This document shows, piece after piece, positions 33,797-43,526 of a stretch of DNA of 64,000 nucleotides (positions are counted from its first letter, which is position 1; every line of letters starts with the position of its first letter). The notes under the pieces are model-generated. The model was not told the DNA's origin. It ran no database searches and saw only the letters and a list, made by a program, of their open reading frames with translations. The translations under genes and the position numbers were made by a program. Source of the DNA: CALCZU01 sp964396165 (GTDB lineage Bacteria; Bdellovibrionota; FAC87; UBA2466); contig CAYNEF010000007.1 in NCBI GenBank assembly GCA_964396165.1, forward strand, positions 1 through 64,000, written 5' to 3'.

Positions 33797-34417
33797 TTAC
33801 CCTTTTGGGGTGCGGCACATTTTTTCGACTTCTTCGATGTGGGCGATTTCTTCTGCGATGAGGCCACGTACCATTTCTTCAAACGCGATGTCGTTTTCAA
33901 TTGTTGTTAAAAGATTTTTGTAGAGTTCGATTGTTTCGCGCTCAAATTTCAAACTTTCTTTTAACAAGTCGATGACATTGTGCTTGTTGGATTCTGGCAC
34001 AGGTTGAACAGTTACAGATGGGTGTCCACCCAGAGCTGTGATTTTTTCGCCTACTAAAACAGCGTGTGTCATCCCTTCGCTTGCCTGATCGCGAAACCAT
34101 TTTGTAATGGGAATTCTGTTGGGTCCAAAAATCATGAAACTGTAATGCAAGTAACGGACAACGCCGGAAAGTTCTGCTTCTAAAATTTTATCAAGCTGTT
34201 CAATGTGTGGGTTGCCATTTTTCTTCGCTGCTTTTGGAGCAGCTTTTTCAACTACAGGAGCAGGCATCGCCTTTTCTACTTTTTTTGCTGGAAGAGGTGC
34301 GGATTTCTTTGTCGCTTTTTCTGCCACTACAGGAGCAGCGGCTTTTTTATTAGCAGGCTTTACGTCTGCCTTTACAGCAACTGGTTTGTCGTTTTTCTTT
34401 GCGGGTTTTTTCGCCAT
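33797..34417 (-). CDS. Ferritin-like protein with Lys/Ala/Pro-rich tail
   Basis: A 206-residue protein. Residues 1-67 are almost only Lys, Ala, Pro and Val in histone-H1-like motifs (AKKPAKK, KKAAAPVV, PKAAKK). Residues about 68-205 form a four-helix ferritin-like domain with the diiron ligand pattern: Glu in AELSGVVRYLHY, EGMTHAV, Glu in LKFERETIEL and EEIAHIEEVE. The fold suggests bacterioferritin-type iron oxidation/storage, and the tail could bind nucleic acid or polyanions, as in Dps proteins with Lys-rich tails (inference). ATG with AGGAGAG upstream. It precedes no other iron gene. Confidence 0.86.
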   Translation of the reverse strand: MAKKPAKKNDKPVAVKADVKPANKKAAAPVVAEKATKKSAPLPAKKVEKAMPAPVVEKAAPKAAKKNGNPHIEQLDKILEAELSGVVRYLHYSFMIFGPNRIPITKWFRDQASEGMTHAVLVGEKITALGGHPSVTVQPVPESNKHNVIDLLKESLKFERETIELYKNLLTTIENDIAFEEMVRGLIAEEIAHIEEVEKMCRTPKG

Positions 34418-34447
34418 TTCTCTCTCCTGTGTTTGAAAGAAGAAAGT

Positions 34448-35245
34448 TTACCCCAATAGCTTCACTAACTCAACAAATTGCAAGGGACTTAACTCTTCAG
34501 CACGCGTGTTTGAATCAAAACCAATTTTTTTAAGCATTGCTTCCCAGTCTGTATTCGTCGAATAGGCTTTCAAATTGCTGCTTAATTTTTTGCGTCTGTG
34601 CTGAAAAGCTGTTCTTACTACGGCTTCCACTTTGTCCGAGCCTTCAAAGTCCGGTTTTGGAGTAAATAAAAGAACGCTGGAATCTACATTGGGAGCAGGG
34701 AAGAAAACTCCTGCAGGCAAGATAATGACTGTTTTCATCTCAAAATTCAGCTGCATTAAGATGGAAAGTGAGCCGTATTCCTTCGTTCTAGGTTTTGCCA
34801 GCAACTTTTCTGCATACTCTTTTTGAAAGGTAAACACACTTCGAAGCGTTTGGGATTTTAACGGCAAAAGCTTTAAAAGAATCTGTGAGGAAATATGAAA
34901 GGGAAGATTGCCTAAGATAGCAAGAGTGCGTCCTTTATAAGGTTCAAAATCCGTTTCTAAAAAGTCGCCTTCTTCCAAGGGCACATCGGGAAGCGTATTT
35001 CTTAAATTCTGAGCCAGCTTTTTATCAAATTCAAAAAGCCGAACGGGTTTCTTCGCATTTTTTACTAGAATTTCTGTTAAAGCACCAAGTCCAGGGCCAA
35101 TTTCCCAATACTCATCAGGAAGTGGGCCTTCCAGCACCGCATCCACCATTTTTTTTGCATGAAATTCAGAGGTGAGAAAATTTTGGCTCAAACCACGAAG
35201 CGCACTGGCTCCCAGCTTTTTTAATAACTCCTTAGGATGGGCCAT
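34448..35245 (-). CDS. ksgA: 16S rRNA dimethyladenosine transferase KsgA/RsmA
   Basis: Methylates the two adenines of the 3' hairpin of 16S rRNA late in small-subunit assembly, using SAM. The 265 residues include LSQNFLTSE, the SAM loop EIGPGLGALTEIL, the catalytic NLPF variant of NLPY (GNLPFHISSQIL), FTFQKEYAEKLLAKP and the C-terminal RTAFQHRRKKLSSNL. It overlaps tsaD by 14 bases in a leftward operon. Confidence 0.97.
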   Translation of the reverse strand: MAHPKELLKKLGASALRGLSQNFLTSEFHAKKMVDAVLEGPLPDEYWEIGPGLGALTEILVKNAKKPVRLFEFDKKLAQNLRNTLPDVPLEEGDFLETDFEPYKGRTLAILGNLPFHISSQILLKLLPLKSQTLRSVFTFQKEYAEKLLAKPRTKEYGSLSILMQLNFEMKTVIILPAGVFFPAPNVDSSVLLFTPKPDFEGSDKVEAVVRTAFQHRRKKLSSNLKAYSTNTDWEAMLKKIGFDSNTRAEELSPLQFVELVKLLG

Positions 35246-36254
35246 GCGCTCTTTCAGGATCCCACGAAGGTTTTGCAGCCGCTGTCCAACTGGAAATATT
35301 CAATTTTCCTTCTTTAAAAAGAAGCGCACCAAGCAGTGCCACCATTGCTGCATTGTCAGTGCAATGCATAGGCTTTGGAAAATATGCTTCAGGAAGTTTT
35401 TCGCGCAATCTAGAGTTGCAGGCTACTCCACCAGTCACAACAATATTTGCAGTCGGAAATTTTTCTTTTGCGGCTCGAACTTTATCCACCAAGGGATCTA
35501 AAATTGCCTCTTGAGCACTGGCTAAAAGCTGCAGTTTTTTTTCTTCAGTCAAAGGTTCCAGCTTTTTAGATTGGTTATTGACCGCAGTTTTCATTCCTGA
35601 ATACGAAAAGGTGAATCCATCTGTTTTAGCGCGGGGAAAAGTAAAAGCCGTTCTATCGGTATCGGTTGCTTTTTCTTTTACCAGTTTGTCGATTTGAGGA
35701 CCAGCGGGGTAGTGCATTTGTAAAAGTTTTCCGATTTTATCAAACGCTTCACCGGCCGCATCGTCCAATGTGCCGCCAAGCCACGTGTAATCGTTCACTG
35801 CTCTGACATGAAATAATTCTGTATGCCCGCCACTTACTACTAGCGCCAGCCAGGGAAACGGTGGAACTTTTTGTCCTTCAAGCGTTCCCAAAAGAGGCGA
35901 GTAAAGATGGCATTCGATATGGTTTACGACCGAAAAAGGTTTGCTTTCAGAAAAAGCGAGCGCTTTTGTAAAGCTTACGCCGACTAAAAGTGCTCCAATC
36001 AGTCCTGGGTGGCTTGTAACGACAAACCAATCGATGTCTTTCAATTTCAAATTTGCTTTTTTCAACGCTTCATCGATTGCCAGTGGCAATCCTTTGATGT
36101 GTTCGCGGCTTGCGATTTCAGGGACTACGCCACCGTATCTTGTCATTTGGGAGACATGAGATTCCACAACGTCAGCCAGTAACTTCCATTCTTCGACATC
36201 CAAAATGGCCACGCTGGATTCGTCGCAAGAAGTATCAATGGCAAGTATTCTCAT
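35232..36254 (-). CDS. tsaD: tRNA threonylcarbamoyladenosine transferase TsaD
   Basis: Transfers the threonylcarbamoyl group to A37 of ANN-decoding tRNAs (t6A). The 340-residue length is typical. Motifs: ILAIDTSCDESSVAIL, ASREHIKGLP, SHPGLIGALLVG, the metal site NHIECHLYSP, VSGGHTELF, GGTLDDAAGEAFDK, GVACNSRLR and CTDNAAMVA. All appear intact. ksgA begins before its stop. Confidence 0.97.
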   Translation of the reverse strand: MRILAIDTSCDESSVAILDVEEWKLLADVVESHVSQMTRYGGVVPEIASREHIKGLPLAIDEALKKANLKLKDIDWFVVTSHPGLIGALLVGVSFTKALAFSESKPFSVVNHIECHLYSPLLGTLEGQKVPPFPWLALVVSGGHTELFHVRAVNDYTWLGGTLDDAAGEAFDKIGKLLQMHYPAGPQIDKLVKEKATDTDRTAFTFPRAKTDGFTFSYSGMKTAVNNQSKKLEPLTEEKKLQLLASAQEAILDPLVDKVRAAKEKFPTANIVVTGGVACNSRLREKLPEAYFPKPMHCTDNAAMVALLGALLFKEGKLNISSWTAAAKPSWDPERAHGPS

Positions 36255-36300
36255 AAGCTTTCAAGGTTTAGCGAATCAAGACAAGACAGTCAAATCAGCA

Positions 36301-38139
36301 TCAATGATAGATATTCGGAATATTTTCGTCGCCTGTAGGCTGGTTGGAGATGGGGCCTTCTCTGCCTTCTTCTGTTACTTTTAGTGTTCTCACAAGGTGA
36401 TCCATTCCGATCATTTTTACAGAATAACCAATGCGGCCGGGAGCACCTACAGGAGCCCAACCGCTGTGTAATTGATCGGCGTTAGCAAAACCAAAATCAT
36501 TCAACTTATCTTGTGCCAGGTCAGGAATTTGTGAGGGACTTGTAACAGAGTGAGAGCCTGGTGTCTCTGTCGTATAGTCTGAGAAAAAGCCATCACTGGG
36601 ACTGACATTTGCTTCGATTTGAATATAGCCCGGATTGGTTTTCCCCACTTCTGCAGGGAAATAGGCAGGCGTGCGGGGAGCCGGTAAAACAATGCGCGTA
36701 TTTCCACTCGCGGCTTCCATGTAATCTGGATAAAGCGCTTTTGCGTATTGAGGCTCAAGATAGTCGTTTTGGATTGTGGCATCGTCGGGATTTGGAAAAA
36801 CGGTATAGAAAGCGGCATCAAACAGCGTTGCTGCTTGGATAGCCGTTAAAGGCTTTCTTTGGTTTCCTTGCGAAGCAGGCTCTGGCCAACCCGTTCCTCT
36901 ATTCCCATCGGTGCGTGATGAAGTGTTAAAGGGGTGGAGTAGGTTGAAGTAGGCCATCATTTTTTTGTTTTGAATTCCAAAGCGATCTTGCGCCGTAAAT
37001 TGGAAGTTGGGATAAGGATTTGCATTCAATCTTCCGGGTGTTGGCATCAACTGATCAATTCCGGGTTGCGGGCCAATTCTTCCCCCAAACGGTTTTGCAG
37101 AAGCAAATGCTTCCAAGATCGGAAACTCTTCTCCGTCTTGCAACCATCTTTCCGGCATGAAAAACATTTTAGGTTTGGAAGTAAGCTTCACGGAGAAGTA
37201 AGTAATCACGTCTCTACGCTTTGCCACTCCTCCCAGCATATTGGGAAACTCGGCGAATCTCGGAACTGCGACGCAACCATCACCGGCAGTACTGAATTCG
37301 AAATAGGGGATCGCCATATTGAGTGAAATATCTTTCACGGCAACATACTGCCCATCCGGCTTGATGAGATCCATGCGAAAACCATCTTTGTTTGCGATAG
37401 TCAGATTTCTCGTGGCAGATTGGTAAGCTGTTTTAACAAGGGGATGATTGGGATCTGCTCCTATTGGCATCGCATTTTGTTGGCTCACGGAGTTTAACCA
37501 ATCGACAAGTGCTGCAATTTGTTTTCTATGTTCTTGCGAACGTTGCGTATAGGTATTGATAAGATGCTGGACGAGTTTTAAATTTTCTTTCGCGCCTGCT
37601 CTACACTGTAAGTTGGATGCTTCTTGAATCGCACGGATTTGGGATTGGATCGCAAATGCAAACGGATCGAAAGTCGCAACAACGGGAGGAACGATAATGG
37701 GAGGAATACCGCCTGATGTAGGAGAAGCATTCGCGCAAATATTAGTCGTATTATCGTAAGTCACGCCCGAGGAAGACTGGTAACCGTTTGCCTGCAAGCA
37801 CACAAATAATTCTACGTTGGCAGTAGCATCACTTTGCATGTCTGCTTGCTGATACGGGTAACGTCTATTGTGGCGCGAGTGTGTGACGTTGATTCGCATT
37901 GCGAGTTCTTTTAAATCCTGTCGCATACGGTAATTGATTGTGGCGATCTGGTTTAGTGTTCTTGCTTGCCAGGCGGCACCGGCATAAGCGGCATTGTCGG
38001 CTGCAATCTGCAGATTGATTTTGTTATTGATGAGATGCCCGATGTCGATGACGAAACCAAAGAGAATGAACATGAAAGTAAAAACGAGAGCGAATAAAAT
38101 CGCTACTTGCCCACTTTCATTTTTCTGATTTCGCTTCAT
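36301..38139 (-). CDS. TadE/TadG-like exported protein
   Basis: A 612-residue protein with the Tad/Flp pilus TadE/G-type N-terminus: a basic start, then GQVAILFALVFTFMFILFGF membrane helix and VIDIGHLINNKINLQIAADNAAYAGAA, the pseudopilin-like motif. The remaining 540 residues are extracytoplasmic, rich in aromatic and Pro residues, and not recognised. No other tad genes are in the window; the nearest ATPase is the unrelated AAA+ at 51649. A TATAAT box lies inside an inverted repeat just upstream (38154-38191). Confidence 0.82.
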   Translation of the reverse strand: MKRNQKNESGQVAILFALVFTFMFILFGFVIDIGHLINNKINLQIAADNAAYAGAAWQARTLNQIATINYRMRQDLKELAMRINVTHSRHNRRYPYQQADMQSDATANVELFVCLQANGYQSSSGVTYDNTTNICANASPTSGGIPPIIVPPVVATFDPFAFAIQSQIRAIQEASNLQCRAGAKENLKLVQHLINTYTQRSQEHRKQIAALVDWLNSVSQQNAMPIGADPNHPLVKTAYQSATRNLTIANKDGFRMDLIKPDGQYVAVKDISLNMAIPYFEFSTAGDGCVAVPRFAEFPNMLGGVAKRRDVITYFSVKLTSKPKMFFMPERWLQDGEEFPILEAFASAKPFGGRIGPQPGIDQLMPTPGRLNANPYPNFQFTAQDRFGIQNKKMMAYFNLLHPFNTSSRTDGNRGTGWPEPASQGNQRKPLTAIQAATLFDAAFYTVFPNPDDATIQNDYLEPQYAKALYPDYMEAASGNTRIVLPAPRTPAYFPAEVGKTNPGYIQIEANVSPSDGFFSDYTTETPGSHSVTSPSQIPDLAQDKLNDFGFANADQLHSGWAPVGAPGRIGYSVKMIGMDHLVRTLKVTEEGREGPISNQPTGDENIPNIYH

Positions 38140-38153
38140 AAAACCCCATCGAC

Positions 38154-38191
38154 CGGAACACTTCTATTATACGCCGCATTAGAATGTTCCG
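38154..38191 (-). promoter_or_regulatory. -10 box within an inverted repeat
   Basis: On the minus strand a TATAAT (plus 38166-38171) lies about 30 bases before the gene start at 38139. It is bracketed by CGGAACACTTCTA (38154-38166) and TAGAATGTTCCG (38180-38191), which are complementary except for one missing base. The -35 is weak. This could be a repressor operator or a leader hairpin. Confidence 0.4.
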
Positions 38192-38415
38192 TAATCCTCT
38201 AAATCCTATCGGAGAGTTAGGTCAAAAATTGATGTGGATAAGAGGAGTTATTTTGCTGTCTGTCAGATTACAGACAATCTGTGTCGAAACTTTGTACAAG
38301 CATTTGCATTTATTAGCCAAAAATCAGAGTTACGAATTATCAAAATACTCACACATTTTGAAGCTTGGGAAGAGTGGATTCGCAGCCGATACGTTGGTAA
38401 CAGGAGTCGCGCAAT

Positions 38416-39873
38416 ATGAAGAGCAAGAACCGGATTTTTACAGGATTTTTTATCGGCGTGGGATTCACGCTTTCCTTCTTTGTTTACACGGTAGCAAATG
38501 CGGCTCCCAACTTTGAGTACCTGGATCTTTTCGCAAAAGTATTACACTACGTACAAGCAAATTACGTAGAAGAAGTAGATACAAAAAAATTAGTCGAAGG
38601 CGCGATTAAAGGAATGCTTTCTACTTTGGATCCTCACACAGTTTATATGCCAGCAGAGCAGTTCAAAGAAATGCAGGTCGACACGCAAGGAAAATTTGGT
38701 GGTCTCGGAATTGAAATTACCGTGACGGATGGTTATCTGACTGTAGTTACGCCGATTGAAGATACTCCTGCTTTTTTCGCCGGCGTAGAACCTGGCGACA
38801 AAATCATGATGATCGAAGACAAAGACAAAAAGATTAAAAAAGAAACCAAAGGCATGACCTTAAACGAAGCTGTTTCTCTGATGAGAGGAGAAAAGGGCAG
38901 CAAGGTTACTGTGCATGTGGCAAGAAAAAATCAAGAGAAGTTTATTCCGATTGAATTAAAAAGAGACATCATCAAAGTAGTTGCCGTAAAAGGCGGGATG
39001 ATTGAGCCTGATTATGCTTGGCTAAGAATTACAAACTTCCAGGCAAACACAGGACGCGATTTAAGAAACAAACTTGAAGCACTGATTAAAGAGAATAAAA
39101 GACCGCTACAAGGTGTTGTGCTTGATTTAAGAAGCAATCCAGGCGGACTATTGGATGAAGCAGTCAATGTCGCAGGATTATTTTTAGATAAGTTGCCGAT
39201 TGTTTCAACGATTGGAAGAAAGAAAGATAAAAAAGAAGTCGAGTATTCCAGAGGCGAAAACCCCTACAAAGATTTCAAATTGGTTGTGCTTGTGAATGAA
39301 TCCAGCGCGAGTGCTTCTGAAATTGTTGCAGGTGCCTTGCAAGATCACAAACGCGGACTGGTTGTTGGTAAAACGACTTTCGGTAAAGGCTCTGTACAAA
39401 CTGTGATTGATATGGAGAACAAAGCAGGCCTTAAGCTTACGATTGCTCGTTATTACACGCCGTCTGGCCGTACCATTCAGTCTAAAGGCATTACCCCAGA
39501 TATCGAAGTCGACAGAATCGACTTGGCTGAAATCAATAAAAACAAAAAGGGTAGAGCATTAAGAGAAGCTGACTTGGAAAACCATTTGATTAATGAAACA
39601 GGCGAACCTTCCAAAAAAGACGAAGAGAAGCTTGCTGCAGCAGCAGAAAAAGAAGACAAGCGTCCTATTCGTGAAAAAGATGGTAAAAAATTCCGCGTGG
39701 AAGATCCAAAAGAATTCATCAAAACAGACTTTCAATTGCAGCAAGCGCTCAGTTACTTGAAAGTTTGGAATGTCTTCGAAGTGGCAAAGAAAAAAGAAGT
39801 GGCACCGGATAAAGAGGAAAAGAGTGCTGTTGCTACTAAGCCAGAAGACAAGAAAAAGCCTTCCGTACAATAG
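38416..39873 (+). CDS. S41 C-terminal processing peptidase (CtpA type)
   Basis: A 485-residue exported serine protease. A signal anchor (about 8-29) is followed by a helical part, a PDZ domain (about 95-180: GGLGIEITVTDGYLTVV, EPGDKIMMIE) and the S41 core: LDLRSNPGGLLDEA, catalytic Ser in NESSASASEIVAGAL (about residue 297) and Lys in KTTFGKGSVQT (about 325). The C-terminal 110 residues are charged, Lys/Glu-rich. Such enzymes trim periplasmic or peptidoglycan-associated proteins. AGGAG precedes the ATG. Single-gene unit ending at a strong hairpin. Confidence 0.95.
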   Translation: MKSKNRIFTGFFIGVGFTLSFFVYTVANAAPNFEYLDLFAKVLHYVQANYVEEVDTKKLVEGAIKGMLSTLDPHTVYMPAEQFKEMQVDTQGKFGGLGIEITVTDGYLTVVTPIEDTPAFFAGVEPGDKIMMIEDKDKKIKKETKGMTLNEAVSLMRGEKGSKVTVHVARKNQEKFIPIELKRDIIKVVAVKGGMIEPDYAWLRITNFQANTGRDLRNKLEALIKENKRPLQGVVLDLRSNPGGLLDEAVNVAGLFLDKLPIVSTIGRKKDKKEVEYSRGENPYKDFKLVVLVNESSASASEIVAGALQDHKRGLVVGKTTFGKGSVQTVIDMENKAGLKLTIARYYTPSGRTIQSKGITPDIEVDRIDLAEINKNKKGRALREADLENHLINETGEPSKKDEEKLAAAAEKEDKRPIREKDGKKFRVEDPKEFIKTDFQLQQALSYLKVWNVFEVAKKKEVAPDKEEKSAVATKPEDKKKPSVQ

Positions 39874-39879
39874 ATTTTA

Positions 39880-39936
39880 CGAACCGAAGTACACTTCTGG
39901 TTAATTGAGAGCCTGATATACTTCGGTTCGCTTTTT
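39880..39936. terminator. Terminator after the S41 protease gene
   Basis: CGAACCGAAGTA (39880-39891) pairs perfectly with TACTTCGGTTCG (39919-39930), followed by CTTTTT. It lies between convergent genes ending at 39873 and 39943. Confidence 0.8.
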
Positions 39937-39942
39937 AAAGAT

Positions 39943-40368
39943 CTACTTACAAATCAAATCCAGTGTTACCACCTGACCATTTTTCACGAGCGAAATATGG
40001 CCTTTTGCTTTGCGCGCAAGTGTCAAAGTAAGCGCATACACATTGAGTGAAGACTCTCCGAGATGGCCTGCGTGAAAGACATCCATTTGAGTGTCTTTTT
40101 CGACGGTTCTTTTTAATAAGACTCTGGCTTGAGCTACAGGAATACCCCTGCCTGCTGTACCCATGAGGTCTTTGATAGTATCGCCGCTTGTATCGAGCGG
40201 TATTTCGTCTCCCACAAGTGGCAATTCTGGAAAGCGCAGCCCAAAAAATCTTGGAGTGCGGCCTTCAATTTTGTCTACACGACACGTTAAAGGTTGCGGG
40301 TTTGTAACAGATTCACTCGCATGGGTTGTTAAGGTAACTAAAGCGAGCATAAGCATGATTGATTTCAT
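39943..40368 (-). CDS. Small exported protein, function unknown
   Basis: A 141-residue protein with a signal peptide (MKSIMLMLALVTLTTHA) and a compact beta-rich mature part with two Cys, near each end (PLTCRV and LDLICK), which could form a disulfide. No family recognised. AGGAGGAATAA gives a strong ribosome site before the ATG. Confidence 0.8.
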   Translation of the reverse strand: MKSIMLMLALVTLTTHASESVTNPQPLTCRVDKIEGRTPRFFGLRFPELPLVGDEIPLDTSGDTIKDLMGTAGRGIPVAQARVLLKRTVEKDTQMDVFHAGHLGESSLNVYALTLTLARKAKGHISLVKNGQVVTLDLICK

Positions 40369-40462
40369 TTATTCCTCCTGTCTTAAAGAGTAACGGGAAG
40401 GGGAATAAAAATATAATCAATGCTCGCTATAATGGTGATTGGGTTTAGCTATGAAAGATAGC

Positions 40463-43400
40463 TTACAGCGATGCTTCTAATCCGAACACAAATTGTATGT
40501 CGGGATCAATGCGAGCACCTTTGCTGTTATATAACGGCGTAATCGCGTGATACACACCGAAGCGAATGAGAGTAGGAAGATAGTATCCGAACTTCCAATC
40601 GCTTCTGACTTCAAGTCCTGCCGAGTGGTAAAAATTTTGTAAGAAATTTTTGGGGACTGAATCCGCCGTTTGCGCACCGTAATCCACAGAATTGGTATCA
40701 AAAGTCAGTGCGCCATGAATGCGTTTTAAGTGCACTGGGTAAAGCCACATTCCCCGGTCAACTCTTGTAATCGGAAAACGAAATTCGATATTGTTCGAAT
40801 ACATGCGTCTTCCGATAAAACTGCCGCTTAAATAACCGCGGTTCATGAATAGGTTTCTTCCTTGCGAGAAAAGGAGCTCTCCACCGCCTTCAAAATAACT
40901 ATTAAAGAAGATCGAACCTTCCGTGTAGCCGAATTTATTTCCCATATAAAAGACACTGTCTTTCCATAGTGGGTTTTCTCCGTAAAGATCTAGCCCTGCG
41001 ACTGCAGTAAAATAATCTTTTGTACTTCCCATCGCGTTTGGAAAATACGCGTAATTGATGTATGAGCTTGCGCCATTTGCGGGAGAAACAGACAGCGGGC
41101 GGTTGTTTTTAAAACCCCAGGAGTCGCTTACATCCAGTTCTACTCCGACTGAACGATAAGCTGCGGTTAAATTGGGATTTTCAACAAGTTGCCTATACAA
41201 AGTGGCAACCCGCATTCTGGGAAGTTTCCAAATCTTTGCACTGAGTCCCAAGGACCCGCCCCAGCGTTCCACAAAATTGTCTCGTGTATTCGGGTTTGCA
41301 AGCGATTGGATGTAACTGGGTAAGTATTGCGTGTTGAAATCGAGNNNNNNNNNNNNNNNNNNNNNNNNNNNNNNNNNNNNNNNNNNNNNNNNNNNNNNNN
41401 NNNNNNNNNNNNNNNNNNNNNNNNNNNNNNNNNNNNNNNNNNNNTCGGGTTTGCAAGCGATTGGATGTAACTGGGTAAGTATTGCGTGTTGAAATCGAGT
41501 GTGAATTTAGAGCTAAAACGGTAGTTGTAACCAAATGCTGCAAAGGGAAGTCCTCTTGTATCGTATCCCGCAAAGATGTCATAGAAATGCCGTTGGGATA
41601 AATCAAACCCGGGAATCCATACGCCGAATTGAATTCCGTCTGGGACAAATAAGATCGACGGTGCCCATGTTTTTGGAAGAAGTGTCTTGATTGGAGAATA
41701 GGACTCTTCCGCACTTGCCGTGACAGTTTCAGACTTTGTTTCCGCTTTGGGTTCACGTGTAGCCGGAATTGTTTCTGCTTTGGAATCTACTTCTTCAGCT
41801 AAAGCGATATCAAAGCCTCCATGTTCATAGCTTGAAAGAACAAATTGCTCGTCCATGTAATCAAATGCGTTTACACCTCCTACTAAAGCAATTCTTTTTC
41901 GGATTTGTTTTTTATCGAGATCAATCTCCCAAACTTCGTCTCTTCCGTCTTTGGAAGTAATGGCAAGAAATTTATGTTTTTGAGTTGTTGTCTTTAAATT
42001 ATACGCATGAAATGGAAGGACGATCTTAGCCTCTGGCAATGCATTAGTTTTCCATTGGTAAAGTGTAGTTGTCATTCCTTTTCGAAGTAGAAACCACGTA
42101 GTATCATCTGAAAGTAAGCTCGTAACCCAAGTTCCTTCTGGAATTTTCCACTCTCTTACATTTTTTAGATTTAGTTCATAGCCATTTTCTATTTTCGCAA
42201 ATGACATTTTTAAATCATGTACGAAACCGGTCCCGCCTACTTCATTATAAGTAATGAAACTACCGTTTGATGGGTGGCAGGCAATCTTGTGCATGTTGTA
42301 AAGATAGTGTGCTTCTTCGTCAGTTTTGTAAGATATACTTTTCTCAGTGTTTGGATCAAGATAGAAGAGTTGCTTCACAGAGTGATTGTCTTTAGCTATT
42401 TGAGACGTAAAAAGAATAAATTCCTTTTCCTGCCATTTCACCCAGCAAATGCTTTCGGTATCTCCTGTTGGTTCAATGATTGTTTTATACGATTTTTTTG
42501 TCGCTAAATCGTAAAATTCAAATCCGTTTTTCGTTGTGGGAGAGTTCCTGCGTGTCATAACCCGTTTCCCGTCTGGAGAAAAAGTAACATCCCATTTGTA
42601 ATTGCGGGTGTCAGTGAGATATTCAAGCTTTGAAACCGGCTGTTTTTTTATTTTCTCAATTTCAATTTTTGCTTCTTTTTCTCCCTTTTCAAAAATCTCA
42701 CTCCAGAGTTTTGTGTAACCAACGCCGTACACGCCTTCGAGTGGGCCATCGAGAAAAAGATAAGGCCAGTTGTCGCTGTAACTTAAAGTAAGATCCCAGA
42801 TGCCTTCTTTGCCTTTTCTATCCCACAATTCTTTATGAAGCGTATACCCGAAGAAGTAAGGGGAAATGCCCGTTGGCCACCGGGTTTGTGAACCTTCGAG
42901 TAAATCGAGTGGCACAAAATCTTTTCCCCACAGATTTGCCTCTACTGCTTTTCGTCTAAACATGCTGAAGATGGTGCCTCTGCCGCGTCCACCATTTGTA
43001 AATTGTGTTTCCATGAGTGTCGCCATCCCTTCGTGGAAATGGCTAGGCAAAAGTCCGTTAGGAACAATGATGCTTCCGAAAATTACACGCGCAATTTTCC
43101 AAAGCCCGTGTGCTGGATAGAGGTGCAAAATGTGTGTGTACTCATGAAAGATAATGGAATCAAACCAATCGTCGAGAGCCGCAAGCTGTCCGCCCGCCTC
43201 TGGGGGGCAAGTGTAAATGACCATGTGCGGGTAGGGAAAGTTGAGTGCATACCCGTTTGTCGAATCTTGGAAATCCGCAAGAACTATCCATGTCTTTTCT
43301 GGATATTCTTTGAATACTGTTGTCAGGGTTTTGAAGGCTTTTTCCGCCGCTATCAGAGCTCTGTCGCCTTGTCTTGCTTGCCCCTCGGAATAGATAACTC

Positions 43401-43515
43401 GAAAATGTTCCGATTCTTTTTGTTTCCAGTTCGTATCGGACGGAAAGGTGATGTAACTGGGTTCAGAGAAAAGAAGTCCACAGGCAAAGAAGAACAAGCA
43501 AAGAAGTATACGCAT
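40463..43515 (-). CDS. Exported metallopeptidase/propeller/barrel protein, split by gap
   Basis: One large gene interrupted by 100 Ns. Removing the gap plus one copy of the duplicated 55-base flank (155 bases) joins the two halves in frame, giving about 965 residues from the ATG at 43515. Order: signal peptide (MRILLCLFFFACGLLFSEPS); gluzincin-type metalloprotease domain with FHEYTH (His124, Glu125, His128) and HEGMATLME (about 161); a TolB-like beta-propeller (about 300-600, WDVTFSPDGKRVM); then a barrel ending in FVFGLEASL. It resembles peptidase-MA/TolB-type outer-membrane proteins. Coupled to the heptosyltransferase gene 11 bases upstream. Confidence 0.82.
41290..41344. repeat. 55-base duplicate, right-hand copy at 41445-41499
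   Basis: The 55 bases before the N-run are repeated exactly at 41445-41499 immediately after it. Because the copies abut the gap, they most likely represent the same genomic bases at two contig ends. Confidence 0.9.
41345..41444. other. Assembly gap of 100 Ns
   Basis: Exactly 100 Ns, a conventional placeholder size. Both flanks carry the same 55-base sequence, so the true gap is probably negative (an unmerged overlap). Confidence 0.95.
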
Positions 43516-43526
43516 AGAGAAAAATT

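Noticed and set aside
38184..38516. Open frame of about 110 codons upstream of the S41 protease gene.
   Set aside because: It overlaps the protease start, has no ribosome site and no recognisable protein features; the region is better explained as leader.
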